Source of the DNA: Leptasterias polaris
Taxonomy: Eukaryota; Echinodermata; Asteroidea; Forcipulatida; Asteriidae
NCBI GenBank assembly: GCA_037783415.1
Contig: JAZGTN010000059.1
Coordinates: forward strand, 3,782,001-3,846,000
Length of the DNA stretch: 64,000 nucleotides
Direction of reading: 5' to 3'
Positions 59,701 through 63,555 of this stretch are shown here, in pieces (position 1 is the first letter of the stretch; each line of letters begins with the position of its first letter). The translations under genes and the position numbers were made by a program. The notes under the pieces were generated by a model, which worked only from the letters and a program-made list of their open reading frames with translations, made no database searches and was not told the DNA's origin.

Positions 59701-62700
59701 GCTTGAAAGTTTTGAAGTAGCCACCAAGTGAAAGAAAGAAAGAAGTCATAACTATAACTAGTAAACTTGCAGATACAAATTTGAAAGTTTTGAAGTAGCC
59801 ACCAAGTGAAAGAAAGAAAGAAGTAACTATAACTAGTAAACTTGAGGATACAAGCTTGAAAGTTTAGAAGTAGCCACCAAGTGAAAGAAAGAAAGAAGTA
59901 ACTACAACTAGTAAACTTGCGGATACAAGCTTAAAAGTTTTGAAGTAGCCACCAAGTGAAAGAAAGAAAGAAGTAACTACAACTAGTAAACTTGCGGATA
60001 CAAGCTTAAAAGTTTAGAAGTAGCCACCAAGTGAAAGAAAGAAAGAAGTAGTTATAACTAGGAAACTTGCGGATACAAACTTGAAAGTTTTGAAGTAGCC
60101 ACCAAGTGAAAGAAAGAAAGAAGTAACTACAACTAGTAAACTTGCGGATACAACCATGTGTAAATCTGCTTAATGAAGAAATGAAGACAAACAGAGCACA
60201 CTGAAGTCATTGTTTCTTAAGTATTTATTGGCAGTTTCTTAAAATGAGTACGTTTATTTATCGCAGTGCACTGCTTCGGTTAAAAAGCAATTTTTTTTTT
60301 TTTACCAGGCAATTCATGAGAAACACCTGCAGCATTTATTGAGGGACGGCAGTAACACTCTTATTGCATATCAGGTAAAGTGACAATATCAACCATTCTC
60401 ATCCAGCTCCTGTCAATCTTCGATTCTGATTTAATTGTGTTAGTGCGAAAATAGCTTTAAATTGTTTGACATCTCTTAAAATAGCCTGGATGTGTACAAG
60501 TATGAGCTGAAATACAATATTTTGAGCATTTTCTTATGAGATACAGCGCATTTTAAGAAAGCAGCTTACAAGAATTTCTGAGTTTGGCCACCAAGACTCA
60601 GAAACTATACATCCTTTTGAGTGTGTGATTGTGTTTACATTGTCATTACTTGGGTCATTAAACCTAATGGATGAGCAGTTAACCTGCCTAGAGCAGTCAG
60701 CAGCACTACTGGCTTGTTCATGATCCTATTAAAAGATACAAGTCCACTGTTTAGAAAAGGAATTACATGGAAATAACAGGTGTGAGTTGGTAAAGACGAA
60801 AAGGATGTGTTATACTGGCCTCTTTCTTGAATGGAGCTTTCCTGTAATGTTTTCTGCAAAATTGAGATCCAACGTTTTTGCACTGATCTGACGATTTGTA
60901 ATAGTTACCTATACTACAAGGCTGCAAAAATGTGTTGCAGTCGAGCATTCAAGTGCATTCAGCGTCCAGTGTAAACAAAAAAAATTGCATCTGACATGAT
61001 AAGGTGAATGGACCACTGAGAATTCAGCTCTCGATCATGAATATTTTAGAGTATGAATATGTATGTTATCTCTCCGTCAGATCCTAGAGCACATCCCCGA
61101 CCAGCTGATGTGTCTGCAAATCTGCCAAAGTCTACTGGCCAACGAGGGTCCAGATGATCGGATTAGTCTGGCCAGCACGGTGTTCCTGATTCAGTTCATG
61201 ATGGATCATTTCCTGGATAAGATATCCATGGAGGAGATGGAGGAGCTACAGTCTTTGAGTCTGGGAGTCAAGGTACTATACCTTCAATGAATCATTTTAC
61301 CAGGGGCATTTTCCAAACCTCAACCACAAACTTATTTTTGGCAAATTTGGATGCTATTGCAGAAAAATAACAGGGAAGTAGTTTGCAACAATGAGAAATA
61401 CATTTATTTTGGCAGGTAACATGTTTTTGCTAAGCAAGGTATTTCTGCGCTAAGCCGTTTTTGTGCGAACCCCGGTGAATGCATTTTGTGGTATAACCAT
61501 GGCATCTTTTCCCATTGCAGGCTTTGCTGTGTTTACCAGAGCCAGAGAGATCTGAGTGTGAGGATCTTGTTTCCAAACCGATGCTGATACTAGAACAACT
61601 ACTCATGAATACCAAGGTAATGTGCATGAACACTGGGTAAACACTCATGAATACTGAGGTAATACTCTTCAACATTGAGGTCATACAATCATGAATACTA
61701 AGGTAATGTGCATGAACACTGGGTAAACACTAATGAATACTGAGGTAATACTCTTCAACATTGAGGTCATACAATCATGAATACTAAGGTAATACTCATG
61801 AACACTGAGGTAACACTCATGAATACTGAGGTAATACTCTTCAACATTGAGGTCATACAATCATGAATACTAAGGTAATGTGCATGAACACTGAGGTAAC
61901 ACTCATGAATACTGAGGTAATACTCTTCAACATTGAGGTCATACAATCATGAATACTAAGGTAATACTCATGAACACTGAGGTAACACTCATGAGCACAC
62001 AGGTAGCACTCATGAACGCTGGGTAAACACTCATGAACACTGAGGTAACACTCACAAGCACTGGATAAACACTCATGAACACTGTGCTACCTCAGTGTTC
62101 ATGTCAAAAGAAATGTGGTCCAAGCAATAATTTGAGAAGGACTTGGCATTTTAACCCCAAACTGGTGTGTGGATTGGTCGCGGAATCCAAAGGCCTTTTG
62201 TTTTTGGACCACCTCGGTCAAATGTCAAGAAAATGACTGGCTTGTGGGGCATTTTTGTTTACCAAACAAGACTTTTCATATTTCTAATTGCTGCTATGTT
62301 GCTGATACAGATAGAGCATGCCTCAGCCGTCCTGCACTGCTTGAGACGTGAACTTCAAGCCACCAACTTCAGAGGCAGTGAATTATCTCTACCATCATGT
62401 GATGCCTTGGTGGCTAAGTACGCCAATAAAGCAATTCAGCTAGTTGTTGCTGTACAGAGCCCACCACAAGGTTTGAGACTGCTTAGAATTGTCCATCTGT
62501 TTATAAATATTCATCTATGAATGTTAACTGTTTATGAATATGCATCTGTTGATGAATATTCACCTATTTGTGGTCAAGAAATGTTTCCTAGTAGCTTCAT
62601 ATTGTCGTTCTTTTGTTTGTACTCTAACTTTTTGGCAACTGCTCCTATTTGTTTGTTACACACTTTCCAACTGGGGACCTTAATTACACAACCGGGGACC

Positions 62701-63555
62701 CTACCATTTTTGGGGGTTAAAGGTCCCTGGTTTGAATGTGTATACATTGTACATACCCACACAAGTGTGTAAACACCTTCAATCTGGGACATATTGTCCC
62801 TCCTTTGTTTGTACTTTTTAGCAACAGCTGCCATTGGTTTTGCACACACTTTCCATGTTGGGACCTTCAACCAATTGGGAACCCTATGGACCCCTCGCAC
62901 AACGCGCAGTGCACATATGTGCATACATGTTTGTATTGCAGTCACTGTGTGCACATTCCTTTGTTCTATACACTTAAGGAAAATCCTATTTCTCAACACT
63001 GTAAATAACTCTGTGTGGACGTGTGTAAGTCCACATAGTGTTTCGAAACCCTGCCTTGTGTGGACCTCTTTTGTTCTCAGGTCCACACTTCGTATGTAAT
63101 GCTTACTCACCTGTCCTGTTCGCCATTTTGGGAGTCAAAGTGTACACAAGAATCTTAGAGTTGACTCCCAAAATGGAAGGGCGCACACCATGTGCATTGT
63201 GCAAGGGGTCTATTGTTCCTTCTATACACATGTACACAATTAGTTCTGAGCACAGTTGTGTCACCACACATGACCCATGCAGTTCAATGGTTTCAGAATG
63301 ATTGATCAACTTGCTGGAAATTGACGAGCAGAAAGGGGTTTTAGAGGCAATTTGAACCAGGTTTCCTCTCCACCGTGTGGTGTTTTTCTTCCCTGACAGA
63401 TCTGGATTGTATGATACGCTCTGTATCAAGCCAGAGTATTTCATCCCCGACGTCTGGGTACAGAAGAAGCCGTGGTCGAATGAGTGTAACATCTATGTTG
63501 TCTACAGTGAACTCTCCAACCTCCCCACCATCATCACTATCTATACCTGTACCTG
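26563..63555 (+). CDS. ZFYVE26: ZFYVE26 (spastizin), N-terminal 25 coding exons; 3' end beyond window
   Basis: Twenty-five exons, all with GT-AG borders and matching phases, give about 2395 residues from ATG 26563 to the donor at 63555. The N-terminus (HPFGQEEEVSRQQLFVAFC) and late blocks (LGVKALLCLPEPERSE, KPMLILEQLLMN, LVAKYANKAIQL) match my memory of vertebrate ZFYVE26. The protein binds PI3P through a FYVE finger, works with spatacsin (SPG11) and the AP-5 adaptor on late endosomes and lysosomes, supports lysosome reformation from autolysosomes and has a role in cytokinesis; human loss causes SPG15 spastic paraplegia. The FYVE finger (near residue 1800 in human) should follow just after the window, so this version is several hundred residues longer before it. 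The body is mostly helical, with low-complexity inserts in exons 8 and 10. No frameshift or stop interrupts it. Confidence 0.93.
27087..27400 (-). mobile_element. Truncated LINE or SINE 3' remnant with (ATT)n tail
   Basis: Read on the minus strand, a sequence ending ttgtattttgaa runs into (AAT)n (27091-27113), the usual 3' end of CR1/L2-type elements here. It has no coding remnant. Confidence 0.45.
27410..27662. mobile_element. piggyBac-type MITE with TTAA target duplication
   Basis: TTAA at 27410-27413 and 27659-27662 border a 245-bp element with roughly 50-bp TIRs starting AGGGACACGTTGCCTTG. The inner arms share gggcgagttggtctaataaa. TTAA duplications are the mark of piggyBac transposases. 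It lies in ZFYVE26 intron 1. Confidence 0.85.
27663..28046. other. Intronic degenerate repeat
   Basis: Loose repeats of the type gacttattatcttgtac occur between about 27860 and 28000. No gene is seen. Confidence 0.45.
28047..28223. mobile_element. TGACGTCA-bearing MITE, copy 2
   Basis: TIRs aatagaccttatgcatatga and the mirror ending gcataaggtctatt. It keeps both tgacgtca sites, but the YY1-like motif is changed to aagagggcggct. ZFYVE26 intron 1. Confidence 0.92.
28224..29121. other. ZFYVE26 intron 1, remainder
   Basis: AT-rich sequence with no recognisable repeat or exon. The pyrimidine-rich tract tttttgttttgtttttg precedes the acceptor at 29121. Confidence 0.5.
29122..29206 (+). CDS. ZFYVE26: ZFYVE26 coding exon 2
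   Basis: Acceptor tacgattag, donor CTAGTG|GTGAGT. Residues 78-106 (SLPSAHHIAWLAQQEHRNLT), phase 2 in and 0 out. Confidence 0.85.
29207..29706. other. ZFYVE26 intron 2, first part
   Basis: No exon or clear element seen before the LINE tail at 29707. Confidence 0.5.
29880..31250 (-). pseudogene. LINE reverse transcriptase part, broken
   Basis: RT motifs are clear: VVTDFSKAFDRVDH (motif A), AGVAQGTKIGP (motif B) and YVDDMTL (motif C, the catalytic YVDD). The frame is open from about 31250 to a stop at 30445-30447, continues in the same frame after the stop (VRPTIEYACPVWFSSLS, the typical thumb region) to 30067, then shifts to reach a normal C-terminal end near 29890. Confidence 0.9.
31253..32302 (-). 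pseudogene. LINE endonuclease C-terminal half and RT N-terminal part
   Basis: Contains the APE-type endonuclease motifs AILGDFN and GLSDHNMV (catalytic Asp-His), then a basic linker and the RT entry NKSGGPDCIPPRLVKEF. It overlaps the upstream frame by four bases at 32299-32302 and is shifted relative to the RT frame at about 31253. Confidence 0.88.
32299..33045 (-). pseudogene. LINE N-terminal region and endonuclease N-terminal half
   Basis: A basic N-terminal extension (RTKRGKRARRFRK) precedes the start of an APE-type endonuclease: ILINARSLVQRVDEL, DIAAVAETWFPP and RGGGVAFYIRDN. It ends in a frameshift within the endonuclease. Confidence 0.85.
33549..33638 (+). CDS. ZFYVE26: ZFYVE26 coding exon 3
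   Basis: Acceptor cgtaatttag, donor ATTCAG|GTACGT, phase 0 both sides. Thirty residues including FIEFRLLLFNVKDC. Confidence 0.85.
33714..33917. mobile_element. TAGACCCTTTGCACAA-type MITE, copy 1
   Basis: Ends tagaccctttgcacaac and gcattgtgcaatgggtcta. Inside, a second inverted pair tttgggagtcaaa / ttgactcccaaa lies near the left end. The same layout recurs at 62885-63213. ZFYVE26 intron 3, right after a (TTA)n tract at 33655-33679. Confidence 0.8.
33916..34090. mobile_element. Related MITE abutting the previous one
   Basis: Starts taaagaccctttgcttatga, ends aaaggggtctatt, and holds gcgccctcactgagg as in the elements at 45920-46063 and 51806-51935. Confidence 0.65.
34339..34560 (-). mobile_element. 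tRNA-derived SINE fragment
   Basis: gggactcgaaccc is a reversed B box and ggccacgac lies where a reversed tRNA 5' end would be. The body aagtgttctgggttcttcta, then gtgcactaccaatc recurs at 36815-36860. Confidence 0.5.
34624..35295 (+). CDS. ZFYVE26: ZFYVE26 coding exon 4
   Basis: Acceptor ttttccatag, donor GTAGTG|GTGAGT, phase 0 both sides; 224 residues (137-360). Helical region with ENMKDLQVELLFLNVLDLTR and a likely coiled coil (RIQELNRELRTSNSKLEVLS). Confidence 0.92.
35732..35838. mobile_element. Small TIR element (tggcagcagagttacc ends)
   Basis: tggcagcagagttaccaggt on the left is mirrored at the right by tttacctggtaggtctgctg and cca. A second copy is at 4640-4738. ZFYVE26 intron 4. Confidence 0.65.
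36303..36498. mobile_element. MITE-like element, GGGCCCAATTTCAT family, copy 3
   Basis: Ends ggcccaattcatacagctgc and gtagctctatgaaatttggc. The inside shares gcaggataccagtcaca and ctggtaagcataa with copy 2. ZFYVE26 intron 4, ending about 60 bp before exon 5. Confidence 0.8.
36561..36731 (+). CDS. ZFYVE26: ZFYVE26 coding exon 5
   Basis: Acceptor cttttttaag, donor AGTAAA|GTAAGA, phase 0; 57 residues with SFIRDGMYDELVTLLSPDEF and LVLLLGWNYVYS, a recognisable ZFYVE26 block. Confidence 0.92.
37006..37097 (+). CDS. ZFYVE26: ZFYVE26 coding exon 6
   Basis: Acceptor taccactag, donor ACAAA|GTAAGA, phase 0 in and 2 out. Residues 418-447 (LTHQVQLVQWCLEK). Confidence 0.88.
37307..37476 (+). CDS. ZFYVE26: ZFYVE26 coding exon 7
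   Basis: Acceptor gactgcag, donor CTCG|GTAAAA, phase 2 in and 1 out. Contains LHMLDHAINLSQLDTAEVFD. Confidence 0.9.
37645..37821. mobile_element. TGACGTCA-bearing MITE, copy 3
   Basis: Ends aatagaccttatgcatatga and gcatgaggtctatt. Both tgacgtca sites and aagatggcggct are kept. It directly abuts the SINE at 37823, so one probably inserted beside the other. ZFYVE26 intron 7. Confidence 0.92.
37823..38085 (-). mobile_element. tRNA-derived SINE, copy 2
   Basis: Same order of blocks as the SINE at 4900-5140: ggctgtgaagccgaggactc, ctcagaaaagcaaacttaat, then the reversed tRNA head (cgaactggggtcctagagg, aaatcactatgccaacccg). ZFYVE26 intron 7. Confidence 0.75.
38086..38713. other. ZFYVE26 intron 7, remainder
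   Basis: A C tract lies at 38250-38262. No exon or element is recognised. Confidence 0.5.
38714..39985 (+). CDS. ZFYVE26: ZFYVE26 coding exon 8 (largest)
   Basis: Acceptor tttacctcag, donor GCTTCAG|GTAATG, phase 1 both sides; 424 residues. Conserved parts are YRSFLAIKNCLTALSM, RHQLSLLYPLTYRVEILENV with FSLLF, and ARYSLAGPSASVGVLQEAGG. They are separated by Ser-rich, acidic, probably disordered stretches, and the end is strongly basic (KKQSKKVKRRHDSHSR). These inserts explain part of the extra length relative to the human protein. Confidence 0.92.
40875..41410. repeat. 75/86-bp tandem array, about seven copies
   Basis: ggtatactctcctg starts at 40875, 40950, 41026, 41101, 41187 and 41273. Spacing is 75-76 and then 86 because later units gain the 11 bases acactacacaa. 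Each unit contains gcagtgccacaaaatgccac with aggagact. ZFYVE26 intron 8. Confidence 0.95.
41414..41706. mobile_element. TIR element with acccggttcag ends
   Basis: acccggttcagagttggctg on the left faces cagctgtctgaaccgggt on the right. About 290 bp directly after the tandem array. It contains ttggtttcagacgtcgatc and its mirror gatttt-ggtcgatc. No coding content. Confidence 0.7.
42329..42545. mobile_element. MITE with gacttga-tcaagtc ends and 11-bp direct repeat
   Basis: The direct repeat ccttaacacta at 42329-42339 and 42535-42545 borders about 195 bp whose ends are gacttgattcaagtccc and gggacttgagtcaagtc, continuing as tctcgtgcgagg / ccttgcacggga. The direct repeat looks like a 9-11 bp target duplication. 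ZFYVE26 intron 8. Confidence 0.72.
43313..44049. mobile_element. TIR-bounded element filled with an 18-bp tandem array
   Basis: Left end TAAGGCCCTTTTCGAAACCA (43313-43332) and right end 44030-44049 are inverted copies matching at 18 of 20 bases. Nearly all the inside is about 38 copies of gcttcacctccaactgag and variants. The plus frame reads EASPPT repeats, shifting to LRLHLQ. The minus frame reads EVKPQP repeats over 150 codons. A block of about 110 bp (near 43720-43830) is repeated at about 43900-44010. It lies in ZFYVE26 intron 8 and I do not call a gene. Confidence 0.88.
44277..44446 (+). CDS. ZFYVE26: ZFYVE26 coding exon 9
   Basis: Acceptor ttcttaaag, donor CTTCAG|GTATCT, phase 1 in and 0 out. 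A very basic run (AKQRRKRRHRRRRSEAK) is followed by the conserved RMLASQDTLLRMCLHRGSYA. Confidence 0.92.
44500..44672. mobile_element. MITE-like element, GGGCCCAATTTCAT family, copy 4
   Basis: ggccaagtttcattgagctg and gcagctctatgaaac mark the ends, with gcagggaaccagtcacaaat inside. It is more diverged than copies 2 and 3. ZFYVE26 intron 9. Confidence 0.72.
44869..45904 (+). CDS. ZFYVE26: ZFYVE26 coding exon 10
   Basis: Acceptor cacctgtag, donor CATCCAG|GTATGT, phase 0 in and 1 out; 345 residues. It starts VVKMFELEDRPEVSEVYFAE, then a Ser/Thr/Ala-rich stretch, then MLNVAGVVIFDLACTACKSW and LVGVLPFVHQITNL. Largely helical. Confidence 0.93.
45920..46063. mobile_element. MITE with tagaccc ends
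   Basis: aatagacccattgcattggc faces gcaaggggtctat. The inside shares gagggcgctgtttgggc with the elements at 33916-34090 and 51806-51935. It lies just downstream of exon 10. Confidence 0.7.
46150..46560 (+). repeat. 116-bp satellite family, site 4 (about 3.5 copies)
   Basis: cagtcaaccctcctactgtc recurs at 116-base spacing, with ttgaatgatagatgaactat and gaatgcatctacacagtac in between. ZFYVE26 intron 10. Confidence 0.95.
46913..47033 (+). CDS. ZFYVE26: ZFYVE26 coding exon 11
   Basis: Acceptor gtcttacag, donor ACAAG|GTTGTC (weak), phase 1 in and 2 out. Contains NPFCVLEESPTFVLGKLMF, a signature of the family. Confidence 0.9.
47140..47490 (+). mobile_element. tRNA-derived SINE with (ATT)n tail
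   Basis: Head with A box (tggcttgtgcgtaaagcgc) and B box (ggttcgatacccgg), then a body (ggttttccagaccatccgg and ctgtgctccgtggtcataat) and a tail of ATT repeats at 47465-47487. It is the most complete SINE in the window. ZFYVE26 intron 11. Confidence 0.85.
47696..47990. mobile_element. Dispersed repeat starting ttaaaggccctgtacac
   Basis: Starts ttaaaggccctgtacacta, contains ggtttgttatttcatgtatg and is related to 13110-13480. I recall such 'ttaaaggc...cactattgg' repeats as extremely common in sea star DNA. The right end is not defined. Confidence 0.6.
48340..48570. mobile_element. Two tRNA-derived SINE heads in inverted orientation
   Basis: The left half (48365-48450) carries reversed tRNA-like sequence (ggatttgaaccaacgacctc, ctaccaactgagctatctag). 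The right half (48468-48548) carries the direct version (ggctagatcgctcaattgg, gttggttcaaatcccgc). Together they form an inverted repeat of about 80-bp arms with a short spacer (tgggtgtgatccctggct), and flanks gaacaaagacaaattta / aatttttctttgttc extend it. ZFYVE26 intron 11. Confidence 0.88.
48846..49099 (+). CDS. ZFYVE26: ZFYVE26 coding exon 12
   Basis: Acceptor ctctgccag, donor ATGAAAA|GTATGA, phase 2 in and 1 out. Residues from LEGVADQLKLNLVHVIIRSC to LLSRMITLMK, with a polar middle. Confidence 0.87.
49138..49640. repeat. Dispersed repeat with ggttttgtacata and ggtcc blocks
   Basis: Blocks cattggttttgtacat, aaagcaaa-cgaggatgtcctc and ccctattgtcctcttttgtt recur here and, in either orientation, at 52555-53040, 53375-53460 and 62590-62900. 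ZFYVE26 intron 12. Its type is not clear. Confidence 0.65.
49715..49944 (+). CDS. ZFYVE26: ZFYVE26 coding exon 13
   Basis: Acceptor ctttttcag, donor TCCAAG|GTGAGT, phase 1 in and 0 out. Contains ATRELSYVDLDLLEAANQKL with CFFANVMNLMLAHA, a strongly conserved ZFYVE26 block. Confidence 0.94.
50179..50345 (+). CDS. ZFYVE26: ZFYVE26 coding exon 14
   Basis: Acceptor tttatgcag, donor GTAAC|GTGAGT, phase 0 in and 2 out. Ends RIMYLNKMAYCISQLGRV. Confidence 0.9.
50395..50520 (-). mobile_element. tRNA-derived SINE head
   Basis: gttcaacaaagaaaagttga, ggatttgaacctgtgatctc and ttccaactgagccatcag are a reversed tRNA-like head of the same family as 48340-48570. Just after exon 14. Confidence 0.75.
50818..50903 (+). 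CDS. ZFYVE26: ZFYVE26 coding exon 15
   Basis: Acceptor ttgttgcag, donor CATG|GTAAAT, phase 2 in and 1 out (FELRYIILRAGLHPPSCFNN). Confidence 0.88.
51215..51480 (+). repeat. 116-bp satellite family, site 5 (about 2.3 worn copies)
   Basis: tgtggttttgaatgatggat, gcaatatgatacca and caacactcctactgtctgat recur at about 105-110 bases. ZFYVE26 intron 15. Confidence 0.88.
51644..51744 (+). CDS. ZFYVE26: ZFYVE26 coding exon 16
   Basis: Acceptor atttttgaag, donor TTGGAG|GTAGAG, phase 1 in and 0 out (LSPSDPWHKYLPPAETRLLF). Confidence 0.87.
51806..51935. mobile_element. MITE with tagaccc ends and a tgacgtca site
   Basis: aatagacccttgcttatgac at the left, gccaatgcaattagtctata at the right, and gcgccctcactgaggtcaaa inside. 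Close relative of 45920-46063. Confidence 0.75.
52152..52244 (+). CDS. ZFYVE26: ZFYVE26 coding exon 17
   Basis: Acceptor gtttaatag, donor CTCAAG|GTAAGT, phase 0 both sides; 31 residues (MRLEDVEGQLEVAMQRFLEN). Confidence 0.87.
52555..53050. repeat. Dispersed repeat with GT runs and facing ggtcc / tccccacaac blocks
   Basis: Contains cacaccgttgtggggac, then gtccccacaacggtgtgtg, an inverted pair 52733-52848. Near-palindromic gcgaggacgtcctcgc lies at 52922. The family is shared with 49138-49640 and 62590-63110. ZFYVE26 intron 17. Confidence 0.65.
53121..53331 (+). CDS. ZFYVE26: ZFYVE26 coding exon 18
   Basis: Acceptor ttattgtag, donor GGTG|GTACGT, phase 0 in and 1 out. Residues include QLDWFRKDFTGKSLDIDIEQ and VLSCSPGHIQLEE. 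Confidence 0.9.
53936..54975 (+). CDS. ZFYVE26: ZFYVE26 coding exon 19
   Basis: Acceptor tttatcctag, donor AATAAG|GTTGAC (weak), phase 1 in and 0 out; 347 residues. It holds RIEPYDYSYGYKFDYHS, a Ser-rich spacer, MAYLHSKSKLVASLAGLISV and a helical tail LLPRLPVLVCLQLLNHCV. The frame runs 14 codons past the donor before a stop. Confidence 0.92.
55011..56110. repeat. Duplicated intron segment, one copy interrupted by a TIR element
   Basis: About 180 bp beginning ttttttgaagggag and gaaaaactttgggtactctg (55011-55190) recurs at 55930-56105 (gaaaaactttgggtaccctg). The sequence gtcagtcagctactttgcaa after the insertion (55893) also recurs in the second copy (56099), so one copy is filled and the other empty. 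ZFYVE26 intron 19. Confidence 0.8.
55189..55890. mobile_element. TIR element, about 0.7 kb, TA target duplication
   Basis: Ends TA-gactgtgcaagtctcgcg and cgcgagacttgcagtc-TA are inverted repeats, with one two-base gap. The empty paralogous site at about 56095 supports insertion at TA, as in Tc1/mariner-type elements. It has no transposase-sized frame. Confidence 0.8.
56357..56482. repeat. 22-bp tandem repeat, about five copies
   Basis: ggttgctatgggtagagtac with act, repeated with slow divergence, about 140 bp before exon 20. Confidence 0.9.
56626..56847 (+). CDS. ZFYVE26: ZFYVE26 coding exon 20
   Basis: Acceptor cattttctag, donor AAAGAG|GTCAGG, phase 0 both sides; 74 residues with QWQRVAADSEENPSEVLDVM and DFDLANRWAVLHGV. 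Confidence 0.92.
56886..60157. repeat. 75-bp satellite array, about 43 copies, in ZFYVE26 intron 20
   Basis: Unit of 75 bases (79 or more when the internal GAAA run gains a step): gaagtagccaccaagtgaaa, then (GAAA)n, gtaactacaactagtaaact and tgcggatacaagcttgaaag. Spacing was checked at 58564, 58639, 58714 and 58793. The minus strand has open stretches of about 100 codons (FKFVSASFLVITTSFFLSLG) that simply follow the period. Multi-unit blocks repeat at a larger scale. Confidence 0.97.
60309..60374 (+). CDS. ZFYVE26: ZFYVE26 coding exon 21
   Basis: Acceptor tttttaccag, donor TATCAG|GTAAAG, phase 0; 22 residues (AIHEKHLQHLLRDGSNTLIA). Lies only about 150 bp after the 75-bp array. Confidence 0.82.
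60375..61080. other. ZFYVE26 intron 21
   Basis: At 61000-61045 the sequence ggaccactgagaattcagct, ctcgatcatgaat is an inverted relative of 40155-40200. No exon or complete element recognised. Confidence 0.45.
61081..61272 (+). CDS. ZFYVE26: ZFYVE26 coding exon 22
   Basis: Acceptor tctccgtcag, donor GTCAAG|GTACTA, phase 0; 64 residues, ILEHIPDQLMCLQICQSLL to EEMEELQSLSLGVK. Clear match to the region before the FYVE domain. Confidence 0.94.
61308..61475. mobile_element. Worn GGGCCCAATTTCAT-family element
   Basis: ggggcattttccaaacctca on the left, ggcaggtaacatgtttttgc and taagcaaggtatttctgc, then gcgctaagccg on the right. Much diverged. Confidence 0.5.
61521..61616 (+). CDS. ZFYVE26: ZFYVE26 coding exon 23
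   Basis: Acceptor cccattgcag, donor ACCAAG|GTAATG, phase 0; 32 residues (ALLCLPEPERSECEDLVSKP, then MLILEQLLMN). Its last 17 bases form the first unit of the minisatellite that follows. Confidence 0.94.
61600..62103. repeat. Minisatellite carrying donor-like sites, grown from the exon 23 splice site
   Basis: Units of 18-22 bases such as actcatgaatactgaggtaa and catgaacactgaggtaacac, in higher blocks of about 80 to 110 bp. The first unit is the exon end itself (ctcatgaataccaag|gtaat). About 20 units contain GT in the donor position, at least a dozen as AGGTAA. The array ends in an inverted unit (catgaacactgtgctacctc, agtgttcatg). Confidence 0.95.
62311..62470 (+). CDS. ZFYVE26: ZFYVE26 coding exon 24
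   Basis: Acceptor gctgatacag, donor CCACAAG|GTTTGA, phase 0 in and 1 out; 53 residues (IEHASAVLHCLRRELQATNF, then CDALVAKYANKAIQLVV). Confidence 0.92.
62590..62900. repeat. Dispersed repeat with ggtccctggtttgaatg blocks
   Basis: ttggggacc, ggtccctggtttgaatgtgt and cattggttttgcacac match the repeats at 49138-49640, 52555-53050 and 53375-53460. ZFYVE26 intron 24. Confidence 0.6.
62885..63213. mobile_element. TAGACCCTTTGCACAA-type MITE, copy 2
   Basis: Ends tggacccctcgcacaacgcg and gcattgtgcaaggggtcta, with the inner pair ttttgggagtcaaag / ttgactcccaaaa as at 33714-33917. A segment of foreign repeat (about 62940-63105) sits inside it. Confidence 0.7.
63400..63555 (+). CDS. ZFYVE26: ZFYVE26 coding exon 25
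   Basis: Acceptor ccctgacag, donor GTACCTG|GTGAAA, phase 1 both sides; 52 residues, Ser-rich (SVSSQSISSPTSGYRRSRGR). It looks like the disordered linker just before the FYVE finger, which would start in the next exon beyond the window. Confidence 0.85.

Noticed and set aside
57804..59749. Minus-strand frames with FKFVSASFLVITTSF repeats
   Set aside because: Produced by the 75-bp satellite period; no independent evidence of a gene.
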